Below are positions 25,700 through 36,085 of a stretch of 57,911 bases of DNA, in pieces; the stretch's first letter is position 1; the number at the start of each line of letters is the position of its first letter. A program made the position numbers and the translations under genes. Source of the stretch: an uncultured bacterium (GTDB lineage Bacteria; Bacillota; Clostridia; Oscillospirales; Oscillospiraceae); assembly GCA_949293245.1 (NCBI GenBank), contig CASFCS010000015.1, forward strand, positions 1-57,911. The letters run 5' to 3'. The notes under the pieces were generated by a model that made no database searches, was not told where the DNA came from, and saw nothing but the letters and a program-made list of their open reading frames with translations.

Positions 25700-26083
25700 A
25701 TGAAGGAGAAGAAGCAGATCAACGTGGAGATCGGCCGCAATATCAAGCAGCTGCGGGAGAGCGCAGGGCTGACACAGGAGGCATTTTCCGAGCTGGTGGG
25801 CCTGGGAGAGAAGCATATTTCCGCCATTGAGCGGGGCGCTGTGGGCCTGTCGCTGCCCACCCTGCAAAGGATCTGCACCCTGCTGTCGGTATCGGCGGAC
25901 CGGGTGCTGTTTGGCCAGCCGGAGGAGGGCCCCGCCGACGACCGCACCGCCGCCGTGCAGCTGGTCACAGAGCGGCTCTCCCGCCTGCCGGACAGACAGT
26001 TTTGGGCGGTCAAACGGGTTTTGGATACGGTGCTGGCTGCCATGGAGCCGGGGGGCGGAGATAATCACGTCATTCCCAGATAG
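25700..26083 (+). CDS. XRE-family helix-turn-helix regulator
   Basis: This 127-residue DNA-binding protein has an N-terminal Cro/C1-type HTH (about residues 10-65: IGRNIKQLRESAGLTQEAF, then KHISAIERG and LPTLQRICTLL). A helical C-terminal part of about 55 residues probably dimerises. The ATG at 25700 is preferred over GTG 25694 by its spacing to AAAGGTGG. It diverges from the SLOG gene across a palindromic operator candidate and is followed by a second HTH gene after 26 bases, so the pair is likely one operon with autoregulation. Confidence 0.88.
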   Translation: MKEKKQINVEIGRNIKQLRESAGLTQEAFSELVGLGEKHISAIERGAVGLSLPTLQRICTLLSVSADRVLFGQPEEGPADDRTAAVQLVTERLSRLPDRQFWAVKRVLDTVLAAMEPGGGDNHVIPR

Positions 26084-26109
26084 AGTAAACGCAAGAAGGG
26101 GGGAGCGGG

Positions 26110-26370
26110 ATGGACGGCGTGAAGAGCATCGTGCAATATCAGACCCGTGAGTACGGCCATATCCGGGTCAAGCTGGCGGAGCTGCTGGACGGCCGCGGCA
26201 TCACCCGCAACCGCCTGCGTACCCTGACCGGGGTCAAATATGAGGTCATCGACCGCTATTACAAGGGCGTCAGCGTGGAGATGGCCGACCTGGATTTTTT
26301 GGCAAAGGTCTGCTTTGTGCTGGACTGCCAGGTGGCAGACCTGTTGGAGTACCAGCGCCCGGAGAGATAA
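26110..26370 (+). CDS. Small Cro/C1-type HTH protein
   Basis: This 86-residue protein is nearly all a helix-turn-helix domain: VKLAELLDGRGITRNRLRTLTGVKYEVIDRYYKG, then DLDFLAKVCFVLDCQVADLLEY. This is the HTH_26-like form common in Clostridia. AAGGGGGGAG precedes the ATG. It lies 26 bases after the XRE gene and is closed by a strong terminator. The target is unknown. Confidence 0.85.
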   Translation: MDGVKSIVQYQTREYGHIRVKLAELLDGRGITRNRLRTLTGVKYEVIDRYYKGVSVEMADLDFLAKVCFVLDCQVADLLEYQRPER

Positions 26371-26400
26371 GGGGCGCCTGCTTCGTAAGAAAGAAATGCA

Positions 26401-26442
26401 AAGGCCCGTTTCCGCGCCTTCTCCGGCGCGGAAACGGGCCTT
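26401..26442. terminator. Bidirectional terminator after the HTH pair
   Basis: A perfect 18-bp stem (26401-26418 with 26425-26442), a 6-base loop and a short TTGTTGT tail. It lies between convergent genes. Confidence 0.85.
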
Positions 26443-26535
26443 GTTGTATGCATGTATCCTCTCACCGGCGGAACTGGTGGTTCCGGTTGAGCTTCGGGAG
26501 CCCTGGGCCGCCGAAGCAGGACTGCGGGGAGAGGT

Positions 26536-27504
26536 TCAGGTCTCCTTTCGGGAGAGGAGGCTGTTGAGCAGGGCGGCCGCCAGAAAAATGATCCAGGCCG
26601 GGTGCCAGGCGTCCAGCAGGAAGCCCGCCAGCAGGAAGAGCACCGTGGCGCCCAGCATGATGGGGGTGGTCCAGGGGTGCTCCTTCTCCTCCAGGGCCTC
26701 CTCCAGGGCGGCGTCTACCCGGTCCTCCAGCTTCTCCTCCAGCCTGGTCTCCCGGGCGATCTTATCCGCCTCCCGGGCGTAGCCCTCCAGATCGTACTTC
26801 TCCTGGAAGATACCCAGGAACACCAGGGCCCCAACGGCTCCCGCCAGGATCAGCAGGAAGAAGGCCACCGTCAGCACCTCCATGTTCTGGTCCCCCTCAA
26901 AGAGGACGCCCCCCGTAACCAGCAGGGCCACCGCCCCGATGATGGCCGCTGTGGCCAGGGCAATGCCCAGGCGGAAGGGACCCTGGAAACGCTCCTCCTC
27001 CCGGGAGTCCCGGCAGTCGGGAATGCGGGGATAGCGCTTGAGAAAGACATCGTGGTCCATCCCGCCGTAGACGAAGAGGAACACCGCCGCCGCCAAGCAC
27101 AGCAGCAGGGGCAGGACGATGAGGCCGCTCTCCCCCACCCACAGGTAGGTGAACAGCATCGCCGCCACCCCGGTGAGCACCAGGGCCACCCCCAGGGCCA
27201 TCAGCAGGGCGAAGCGGGCCATGTGGGCGGCGTAGCGCCGGTAGAGATCCTCCTCTTCCTCCTGCCGCTTGAGGGCAGGGGGAGGGCTGTCTGCCCCCTC
27301 CTCCAGCTCCTCCCGCATGAGCTGGTCCAGGGTGCAGCCCAGCACCTCCGCCAGTACCAGCAGCGTGGCGGCCTCGGGCATGCTCTGCCCCGCCTCCCAC
27401 TTGCCCACGGCCTGGCGGGACACCCCCGCCGCCTCGGCCAGGGCCTCCTGGGTGTACCCCGCCCGGCGGCGGAGGATGGGCAGATTGTTGGAAAATGTGG
27501 ACAT
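26536..27504 (-). CDS. XRE-type HTH protein with membrane domain
   Basis: This 322-residue protein has an N-terminal HTH (about residues 5-60: LPILRRRAGYTQEALAEAAGVSRQAVGKWEAG) joined through an acidic linker to about six membrane helices, with a charged, probably coiled segment (ADKIARETRLEEKLEDRVDAALEEALEEKEH) before the last pair. Such membrane-tethered XRE proteins are common in Firmicutes; their signals are unknown. The ATG at 27504 lies seven bases after GGAGG; an ATG six bases earlier is too close to it. It is probably monocistronic. Confidence 0.85.
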   Translation of the reverse strand: MSTFSNNLPILRRRAGYTQEALAEAAGVSRQAVGKWEAGQSMPEAATLLVLAEVLGCTLDQLMREELEEGADSPPPALKRQEEEEDLYRRYAAHMARFALLMALGVALVLTGVAAMLFTYLWVGESGLIVLPLLLCLAAAVFLFVYGGMDHDVFLKRYPRIPDCRDSREEERFQGPFRLGIALATAAIIGAVALLVTGGVLFEGDQNMEVLTVAFFLLILAGAVGALVFLGIFQEKYDLEGYAREADKIARETRLEEKLEDRVDAALEEALEEKEHPWTTPIMLGATVLFLLAGFLLDAWHPAWIIFLAAALLNSLLSRKET

Positions 27505-27591
27505 GGTCATCCCTCCGTTCTCTTGCCCTTTAGTATGGGCCAAACAGCCCGGCGGCGCCACCAACCCAGCGTTTCATCCGGAAAGGCAACC

Positions 27592-29760
<2,169 letters not shown>

Positions 29761-29881
29761 GGGTATGCTCCTTTGCTTGTTGGAATGGGGCCTCCTCCCG
29801 CCCCCGGCGGGGGAGGCGGCTGGGTCTAGTGTATCGGAAAGGGCCGCGAAAGTCCAGAGGTGAATTTGCCGGGGAGACAGG

Positions 29882-29920
29882 AAAGCGCCCCGCCGGGCCT
29901 GGGGCCGGGCGGGGCGCTTT
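29882..29920 (-). terminator. Terminator of the LTA-synthase-like gene at 30-31.8 kb
   Basis: A 13-bp stem (29882-29894 with 29908-29920) with GC-rich inner pairing lies just after the gene's stop. The minus-strand tail (TTTCCTGTC) is only moderately T-rich. Confidence 0.6.
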
Positions 29921-29936
29921 ATGGGCGGGGCGGCGG

Positions 29937-31784
29937 TCAGGAGAAGAAGTCATCCAGCCGGTGCTCCCGGTCAAAGAGGGCGTTGTACTGCAGGATCTGG
30001 TACTGGCCGATGAAGGGGGTGAGGGAGTTGGTCTCCAGGTGGCTGTAGGCGAAGCCCGCCTCATCGGTGTACCCCACGAAGGTGAGGGCGGGGATGGTCT
30101 GGCGCAGGGTGTTGAGATACCGGCCGTAGAAGCTGGGGGGGATGTCCGCCTCCTCCAGCAGGATCTGGGAGAGGAAGTTGAGGCTGGTGTCCTGCCGGGG
30201 CTCGTCCACCCCCTCCAGGGGGTAGTTGGCCCAGATCACATAGGGCACATAATACTTGCCCATGTACTCCTTCATGGTCATCTGGTCCTGGGTGACGCCG
30301 TAGGCGTAGTCCAGGAATTCCTGCTCCACCGAGGGCTGGTGGTCGCCGAACATGAGGATGATGGTGGGCTCCTCCTGGGCGGAGAAGTAGTCCACCAGCT
30401 CCAGGAAGGCCTCCTGGCTCATGCCCGCCAGGGTGAGGTACTGCTCCGCCATGGGCCACTCCCCCTCGTGACCCACCACCTGGACCTGGGCGGGAAAGGT
30501 CTGGTCGGTGTAAGCCCCGTGGTTCTGGATGGTCACATTGAAGAGGAACAGCCGCTCGCCCTCCTCTTTCTCCTCAAAGAGCTGAATGATCTGCTGGTAG
30601 GAGGAGTGGTCGGTGATGTACCCGTGGGCGGTGGTGAGGGGGACGGTCATGTCCTCCCCGCACAGAAATTCCTCAAACCCCATAAGGGGGTAGGCCCGGC
30701 TCCGCTGCCAGGAGGTGCGCTCCCCCGGGTGGAGGGCCACGGCGCGGTAGCCGTACAGCCGCAGGTGGGAGGCCAGGGAGTCCGTCTCCTCCAGCACGTA
30801 CTGCTGGTAAGGGATGCTCCCTGAGGGCAGAAAGGCCATGGAGTGGCCCGTGAGGAACTCAAATTCGCTGGCGCTGGTGCCCGCGCCGAACACGGAGGTG
30901 TAGGCGTGGCCGAAAATGGCGTTGTCCAGGGAACTGATGCGGTCCATCACCGACTCGGTGAGCTCCGCGTGGCCAAAGACCTCAAAGTCCGCCCAGGACT
31001 CGTTCATAATGGCAATCACGTTGGGCCGGCCGTCCATCTCCTCCCCCTCGTTGGGGGCGATGAGGGAGGCCAGGGCCTCGGCCGCCTCGGGGGAGTAGTC
31101 CTGGGGCGCCTCCACCTCCAGGAAGGTGAGGTTGCACAGGAAGGTGGCCATGGCCCCCGTGTCGCAGTAGGACTGGGTGGGGTCCCACACGTCAGTCTTG
31201 ACTCCCAGCTCCTCCAGCTTACCCAGGTCCGACGCGGTGAAAAAGCAGGCCGCGCCCGCCCCCAGCATGGCCAGCCGGGCCACCCAGGGGAAGATCCCCC
31301 GGGGCTGCCGGGTGATGAGGTGGCGGCGCAGCACCGCCGCCGCCGTGACCAGCAGCAAAATGGCCGCCATCATGGGGGCGGTGGGGGTGAGGTCGTAGGT
31401 CCTGGCCACCGCCGCAGCGGTGCCCAGGGCGGTGAAGTCCCAGGGAAGCACGGGGGTGCCCCGGAACAGGTCCACAAAGTAGTTGGCCGCCCCCCAGAAG
31501 CCTGCCAGCAGGTGAATCAGCAAAAAGCACAGTTCCACCTGCCCCGTCAGGGCGCACAGGGGGTAGTAGATCACCCCGATGCACGCGGCGTTGGCCAGCC
31601 AGATGCCGGGGGCGTACACCAGGGAGGGGGCCTCCAGCACCAGCTGGCACAGCCAGAAGGCGGTGAAAGGCCCCAGAAGAAGCAGCAGGAGCCGCCGCAG
31701 CAGCCGGGGGGTAAGCTGACGGACCAGAGCGAGGCGCAGCATACCGGACAGCCGGGAGCGGGAGGGGAGATGCAGGTGAGGCAT
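29937..31784 (-). CDS. LTA synthase family sulfatase-fold membrane enzyme
   Basis: This 615-residue protein has about five N-terminal membrane helices (about residues 30-50, 55-80, 83-105, 135-152 and 165-184) and an extracellular alkaline-phosphatase/sulfatase-fold domain. Metal ligand E262 (IMNES), nucleophile T303 (FGAGTSASEFEF) and FGDHQP match lipoteichoic acid synthases, which transfer glycerol-phosphate from phosphatidylglycerol. The exact polymer is unknown; relatives can also transfer phosphoethanolamine or phosphoglycerol to sugars. AGGAG lies about 11 bases before the ATG. A perfect consensus promoter drives it alone. Two further paralogs lie at 47.4-51.5 kb. Confidence 0.88.
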   Translation of the reverse strand: MPHLHLPSRSRLSGMLRLALVRQLTPRLLRRLLLLLLGPFTAFWLCQLVLEAPSLVYAPGIWLANAACIGVIYYPLCALTGQVELCFLLIHLLAGFWGAANYFVDLFRGTPVLPWDFTALGTAAAVARTYDLTPTAPMMAAILLLVTAAAVLRRHLITRQPRGIFPWVARLAMLGAGAACFFTASDLGKLEELGVKTDVWDPTQSYCDTGAMATFLCNLTFLEVEAPQDYSPEAAEALASLIAPNEGEEMDGRPNVIAIMNESWADFEVFGHAELTESVMDRISSLDNAIFGHAYTSVFGAGTSASEFEFLTGHSMAFLPSGSIPYQQYVLEETDSLASHLRLYGYRAVALHPGERTSWQRSRAYPLMGFEEFLCGEDMTVPLTTAHGYITDHSSYQQIIQLFEEKEEGERLFLFNVTIQNHGAYTDQTFPAQVQVVGHEGEWPMAEQYLTLAGMSQEAFLELVDYFSAQEEPTIILMFGDHQPSVEQEFLDYAYGVTQDQMTMKEYMGKYYVPYVIWANYPLEGVDEPRQDTSLNFLSQILLEEADIPPSFYGRYLNTLRQTIPALTFVGYTDEAGFAYSHLETNSLTPFIGQYQILQYNALFDREHRLDDFFS

Positions 31785-31834
31785 GGTGAGTCAGTCTCCT
31801 GTCGAAAGAAGTTGTAAAAGTACGGGGGACTGAC

Positions 31835-31863
31835 ATTATATATAAAACAAGCGGAAATGTCAA
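31835..31863 (-). promoter_or_regulatory. Perfect consensus promoter of the LTA-synthase-like gene
   Basis: TTGACA (31863-31858), a 17-base spacer and TATAAT (31840-31835) on the minus strand match the sigma-A consensus at every position, suggesting strong constitutive expression. Confidence 0.9.
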
Positions 31864-31910
31864 AGTGCTGCCCCAATTTGGAAGAACTTCTCACAGCGGG
31901 GCGTGGCCCT

Positions 31911-32993
31911 TCAGGCGTCCTCCTCAAGGGACACCTGGTCCGGGGAGAAAACGCCGAAGAGGGCGCCGCCCCGGCCGGAGAAGGCGGCCGCCTTCAGCAC
32001 CTGGGGGTTGCACGGGGTGGGACACGCCCCGGTGAGCACGGCCCGGAGCAGGGACCACAGCTGCCGGGACTGGAAGGTGATGCGCTCCACACTCAGCCCC
32101 GCCAGGTGGGAGGTGAGAAGGAGCCGGTCCTCCGGGATCTGGTACCAGGGGGAGTGGGGCCCCAGGGGCTCGTGGTCAAAGACATCCAGGGCGGCCCGCA
32201 GCCGGCCCGCCTGGAGCTGGGCCAGCAGGGCCTGGCTGTCCGCCAGGGCGGCCCGGCCGGTGTTGATGAAGCAGGCCCCCTTCTTCATGGCGGCGAAGTG
32301 GGCGGCATCCATCATGCCCCGGGTCTCCGGGGTCACCCGGGCCAGCATGACCACATAGTCCGAGCGGGACACCAGCTCCTCCAGGCTGCACAGCGCCACC
32401 CCCAGCTCCCGGGCGGTCTCTGCCGAGGCATAGGGGTCATAGGCGATGAGATCCATTTCAAACCCCGCCGCCCGGCGGGCCAGGCCCTGGCCGTTGCGGC
32501 CCAGGCCGATGATGCCCAGGGTCTTGCCGGAGAGCTCCGTGGAGGCCTCGCAGATCCGCCGGAGCTTTAAATCGTTTTCCGCAGTCCACCCCTCCCGCCG
32601 GATGACGGAGGCGGAGGCCATGGCGGGCTTGGCCATGAGGAGCATGGCCAGCATGGTGAACTCGGGGACGGAGCGCATACAGCGCCCGCTGCTGGAGTAC
32701 ACCGGGATGCCAAGCTCCGTACAGGCCGCCACATCGATGTTCTCCTCGGGGCCGTCCCGCACGCTGAGAATAAGCTTCAGGTCGGGACAGCGGGCCAGCA
32801 CCTCCCGGGTCACCTTCTCATAGCCGCACAGAAAGACATCATAGCCCTGAAGGGCCCGGGTGATCTCTTCCGGCCCCATGCGGCTGGCCGGGTCCTTGTC
32901 CAGGCTAAATCCAACCCGATCAAATAGTGTCATTTTTTCCATTTTTTCTGCCCAAACCGGGTCAAATTCCGCAGTGCACAGGGTTTTTATCAT
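31911..32993 (-). CDS. D-isomer-specific 2-hydroxyacid dehydrogenase
   Basis: This 360-residue NAD(P)-dependent enzyme interconverts 2-keto and D-2-hydroxy acids. The Rossmann motif GIIGLGRNGQG lies near residues 155-165. The catalytic arginine region (NTGRAALADSQALL), glutamate (FDHEPLG) and histidine (TSHLAG) are present. It is phosphoglycerate-dehydrogenase-like, without an ACT or other regulatory domain. The ATG has GGAGG upstream. It diverges from an aldo/keto reductase, each with its own promoter, so the two may act in one carbonyl-reduction route. The substrate is unknown. Confidence 0.9.
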   Translation of the reverse strand: MIKTLCTAEFDPVWAEKMEKMTLFDRVGFSLDKDPASRMGPEEITRALQGYDVFLCGYEKVTREVLARCPDLKLILSVRDGPEENIDVAACTELGIPVYSSSGRCMRSVPEFTMLAMLLMAKPAMASASVIRREGWTAENDLKLRRICEASTELSGKTLGIIGLGRNGQGLARRAAGFEMDLIAYDPYASAETARELGVALCSLEELVSRSDYVVMLARVTPETRGMMDAAHFAAMKKGACFINTGRAALADSQALLAQLQAGRLRAALDVFDHEPLGPHSPWYQIPEDRLLLTSHLAGLSVERITFQSRQLWSLLRAVLTGACPTPCNPQVLKAAAFSGRGGALFGVFSPDQVSLEEDA

Positions 32994-33014
32994 GGCAATC
33001 CCTCCTTTGAGGTC

Positions 33015-33043
33015 ATTCTAAAATATTGTATTATATTTGTCAA
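33015..33043 (-). promoter_or_regulatory. Promoter of the 2-hydroxyacid dehydrogenase gene
   Basis: Perfect TTGACA (33043-33038), 17 bases, TAGAAT (33020-33015) on the minus strand, in an AT-rich divergent intergenic region. Confidence 0.8.
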
Positions 33044-33062
33044 TATTAAAAAGATAAATATA

Positions 33063-33091
33063 TTGCAATTTAGGAAAACAGAGAATATAAT
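33063..33091 (+). promoter_or_regulatory. Promoter of the aldo/keto reductase gene
   Basis: TTGCAA (33063-33068), 17 bases, perfect TATAAT (33086-33091). Its -35 lies only 20 bases from the divergent -35, so a single regulator could cover both. Confidence 0.8.
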
Positions 33092-33122
33092 AATGATACA
33101 CTAAACCAAAGGAGGACAAGGC

Positions 33123-34079
33123 ATGCGCTACAAGGAATTTGGACGGACCGGGCTGAAGCTCTCCGAGATCTCCGTGGGGACCTGGGCCCTGGGGGGCAAG
33201 GATATGGGCCCGGTGGATGAAAAGGACGCCATTGCCGCCATCCACGCCATGATGGACAACGGGGTCAACTTCATCGACACCGCCCCCACCTACGGCCGGG
33301 GCGCCTCGGAGGAGATCGTGGGCAAGGCCCTGGAGGGACGCCGGGAGCAGGTGGCGCTGCTCACCAAGTGCGGCATCCGCTGGGACGAGGGACCCAAGAA
33401 CTTCAGCAAGGGGGCCACCCGGGACAGCAGCCCCGGGAGCATCCGCAAGCAGATTGACGACTCCCTCCGCCGCCTGCGCACCGAGTATGTGGATTTCTAC
33501 CTCATCCACTGGCCCGATGTGAACACCCCCCTGGAGGAGACCGCAGAGGTGCTCAAGGAGCTCAAGCGGGCGGGAAAGATCCGCTTCACCGGGGTGTCCA
33601 ATTTTGAGCCCGATCAGCTGGAGAAGTTTTACGACCTGGGCGTGCTGGACGTGATCCAGTACCCCTACTCCATGGTCAACCGCACCCGGGAGGACCTGCT
33701 GCGGCAGTACCACGACAAGGGGGTGGCCACCATGGGGTACGGCTCCCTGGGGGCGGGCATCCTCACCGGCGCCATCCGGGAGCTGCCCAGCTTCGGCCCC
33801 AGCGACGCCCGGCTGGGCTTCTACGACTTCTTCGTGGAGCCCAAGTTCTCCAAGGTCATGAAGCTGCTGGGGGTGCTGGACCAGATCGCCCAGCAGCGGG
33901 GGGTGCCTGTGGCCCAGGTGACCATCAACTGGACCACCCAGTGCGGCATCGTGGATACCTCCCTCACCGGGGTGCGCAGCGCCGCCGAGGCGGAGGAGAA
34001 TACCGCTGCCATGGCCTGGTCCCTGACGGAGGACGAGGTGGCGCGCATCAACCAGGCCATCGACACCTGTCTGGCCTGA
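33123..34079 (+). CDS. Aldo/keto reductase
   Basis: This NADPH-dependent TIM-barrel reductase of 318 residues has the catalytic tetrad visible as D and Y in DTAPTYGRG (D52, Y57), K in LLTKCG and H in LIHWPD. The subgroup is the YhdN/general-stress-like type. A perfect AAAGGAGG precedes the ATG at 33123. It is monocistronic behind its own promoter and diverges from a 2-hydroxyacid dehydrogenase. The substrate is not predictable. Confidence 0.93.
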   Translation: MRYKEFGRTGLKLSEISVGTWALGGKDMGPVDEKDAIAAIHAMMDNGVNFIDTAPTYGRGASEEIVGKALEGRREQVALLTKCGIRWDEGPKNFSKGATRDSSPGSIRKQIDDSLRRLRTEYVDFYLIHWPDVNTPLEETAEVLKELKRAGKIRFTGVSNFEPDQLEKFYDLGVLDVIQYPYSMVNRTREDLLRQYHDKGVATMGYGSLGAGILTGAIRELPSFGPSDARLGFYDFFVEPKFSKVMKLLGVLDQIAQQRGVPVAQVTINWTTQCGIVDTSLTGVRSAAEAEENTAAMAWSLTEDEVARINQAIDTCLA

Positions 34080-34105
34080 GTCCCACCCCACAAAGGAACA
34101 GAGAG

Positions 34106-34149
34106 ACACGGGGCGCCGGAGGCTGGGAGAGGCCTCCGGCGCCCCGTGT
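34106..34149 (+). terminator. Terminator of the aldo/keto reductase gene
   Basis: An 18-bp perfect stem (34106-34123 with 34132-34149) with an 8-base loop. The T-tract behind it is poor (tggcatagttt). Confidence 0.65.
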
Positions 34150-34197
34150 TGGCATAGTTTCCTTCCCCTGGGGCATACTGGGGGAGAGGTGATGGAC

Positions 34198-34647
34198 ATG
34201 GAGATGTCAAATCAGGAGTACGACCGCTATGTCAGCGGCAAGGCCAAACCCTCCCCCCTGGGGAAAAACTGCCTGTGGGCCTTCTGCGTGGGGGGCGCCA
34301 TCTGTACCTTCGGCCAGCTGCTGGGCAACTGGTACCGCGCTCTGGGCCTGGGGGAGCGGGAGGCGGGGACCTGGGTGTCGGTGACCCTGATTTTCCTGGC
34401 GGCCCTCCTCACCGGAGTGGGCCGCTTTGACGACCTGGCCAAACGGGCGGGGGCGGGCACCCTGGTGCCCATCACCGGCTTTGCCAACGCCATGGTGTCC
34501 CCCGCCATCGAGTTTCGCAGCGAGGGCCTGGTGCTGGGCACCGGGGCCCGGCTGTTCAACGTGGCGGGGCCGGTGCTGGTATACGGCATCAGCGCCAGTG
34601 TAGTCTACGGGCTGATTCTGGCCCTGATCAAAGCCGCTGCGGCATAA
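34198..34647 (+). CDS. spoVAC: Stage V sporulation protein AC (SpoVAC)
   Basis: SpoVAC (149 residues) is part of the inner-membrane channel that moves dipicolinic acid into the developing spore and out at germination. Features are the basic N-terminus (YDRYVSGKAKPSP), AFCVGGAICTFGQLLG, and the conserved ITGFANAMVSPAIEFRSEGLVLGTGARLF region, with four membrane segments. AGAGGTGAT precedes several closely spaced in-frame ATGs (34192, 34198, 34204); 34198 has the best spacing. The usual partners spoVAD and spoVAE are not beside it, so it is a stand-alone copy or the operon is split. Confidence 0.87.
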   Translation: MEMSNQEYDRYVSGKAKPSPLGKNCLWAFCVGGAICTFGQLLGNWYRALGLGEREAGTWVSVTLIFLAALLTGVGRFDDLAKRAGAGTLVPITGFANAMVSPAIEFRSEGLVLGTGARLFNVAGPVLVYGISASVVYGLILALIKAAAA

Positions 34648-34650
34648 GTA

Positions 34651-34697
34651 ACGGAAGGGCCGCGCCCGGAGAACTCCGGGCGCGGCCCTTCCGTTTT
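34651..34697. terminator. Terminator between spoVAC and the deacetylase gene
   Basis: A perfect 20-bp stem (34651-34670 with 34675-34694), 4-base loop and TTTT tail. It sits between convergent genes. Confidence 0.9.
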
Positions 34698-34713
34698 GAT
34701 CGTTTCTGATGCT

Positions 34714-36057
34714 TTACAGCGCCGCCTGGGCCAGGATGGGGAGAAACTGGCCGTGGGTGAAGGGGCCGGAGCCCGGCAGGGCGGGGCAGCGGCCGTATCT
34801 GGTCTGGAGGAAATCCTTCACAAAGGCGGCGTCTGCCGCCTCGCCGGGGCGGAGGGGCTGCCCGGCGGGAATGCAGCCCGCCTCGGCGGCCAGGGCGATG
34901 GCCCCGGCGTAGGGGTGGGCGGCGGGCACGTCGGAGCAGGGTGGGCGGCCCTGGCGCACCTGCCGGACACGGTGGGGGGCGGCCTCCCAGCCGAAGACCA
35001 TCATGGCCAGCTCACCCCGGGTGAGGGGGGCGTCGGGCCGGATGGTGTTGTCCCGGAAGGCGGGGCACAGCCCCGCCGCCGCCAGGTCCCGGGCGGCCTC
35101 AAAGGCGGGGTGGCCGGGGCCCACGTCGGCAAAGGGGGAGCGGGCGAGGAGCTCCGACACGGTAACCACCTGGTACCCCTGGGCGGAGAGAAGCTCCAGC
35201 TGCCTGGCCAGGCCGTCGGCCACAGGGGTGCGCCGGGCCATGTTGAAGCCGTCCTTCTGGAAGATGATCTGGCCCCGCAGGCTGTCCGGGTCGGCGGAGA
35301 GGGCGGCCTCCAGGGGCTTCCAGGTGGCCTCCACCTCCGCCTCGTAGGTGGCCAGGGGGAGCCAGCCCGCCCCGTCGAAGGAGGCGGCCATGTATTGGTA
35401 CCCCAGCACGGCGTAGGCGTCGTAGCTGGACAGCCCCTTCTCAATGCGGTCCACATAGTGGGGGGGCCGGCCCAGCTTCATGGTGTAGCCGTGGTCCTTC
35501 TCCAGCAGACGGTGGAGGGTGTCCAGGTCCTCCACCACCGGCTCAAACTTGCCCAGGTAGCGCCGCCGGCCGTACACCAGGGCCTTGGGGCCGAAGAGCA
35601 CGTGGGCGTAGGTGTGGTTGGTGATCTCGTGGCCACCCTCCAGAATGCGCTTCACCAGCTCGGGGGCCGCCAGGGCGCCCCCCTCCCCGTCGTGGTGGAT
35701 GTCGGGGTAGTGGTCGTAGCGCAGCCCGCCCCAGGAGGCGGAGCCGTGCTTCCCCGGCTGGTCGGGGTAGTTGTCCGCAGTGGAGCCCACGATGTCAAAG
35801 GTGCCCCTGGCGCCAAAGCGCTCCAGGGTCTCCAGCAGGCACAGGGTCAGGGGCTTGTCCCCCCAGTCCCCGGCGGGGGAGGGGGGCATGCGGCAGGGGC
35901 CGTCGTCAAAGGTCATGGCCACCACCCGGTCTGGGGTGGACACCCGCTCGATGCGCCGCACCGGGGAGAGGTACACCGGGGTGCGGGCCTTGAGCCTGGC
36001 CTCGTAGCGGTGCTTCATCCGCTTGGCCAGGCCGATACATTTGGTCACCAGGGACAT
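34714..36057 (-). CDS. Polysaccharide deacetylase-like protein with SLH-like repeats
   Basis: This 447-residue protein has a NodB-type carbohydrate esterase domain (about residues 45-290: VVAMTFDDGP with the metal-binding DD pair, then HEITNHTYAH with two metal histidines) and two surface-layer-homology-like repeats at about 305-420 (SPFADVGPGHPAFEAA ... LTRGELAMMVFG, then CSDVPAAHPYAGAI). No classical signal peptide is obvious; the N-terminus is basic. NodB enzymes remove acetyl groups from chitin, peptidoglycan or polysaccharide. It is the last gene of an operon with PHP and ATP-grasp genes. AAAGGAAG precedes the ATG. Confidence 0.85.
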   Translation of the reverse strand: MSLVTKCIGLAKRMKHRYEARLKARTPVYLSPVRRIERVSTPDRVVAMTFDDGPCRMPPSPAGDWGDKPLTLCLLETLERFGARGTFDIVGSTADNYPDQPGKHGSASWGGLRYDHYPDIHHDGEGGALAAPELVKRILEGGHEITNHTYAHVLFGPKALVYGRRRYLGKFEPVVEDLDTLHRLLEKDHGYTMKLGRPPHYVDRIEKGLSSYDAYAVLGYQYMAASFDGAGWLPLATYEAEVEATWKPLEAALSADPDSLRGQIIFQKDGFNMARRTPVADGLARQLELLSAQGYQVVTVSELLARSPFADVGPGHPAFEAARDLAAAGLCPAFRDNTIRPDAPLTRGELAMMVFGWEAAPHRVRQVRQGRPPCSDVPAAHPYAGAIALAAEAGCIPAGQPLRPGEAADAAFVKDFLQTRYGRCPALPGSGPFTHGQFLPILAQAAL

Positions 36058-36085
36058 GGCAAACTTCCTTTCTTTTCCTAGAACG

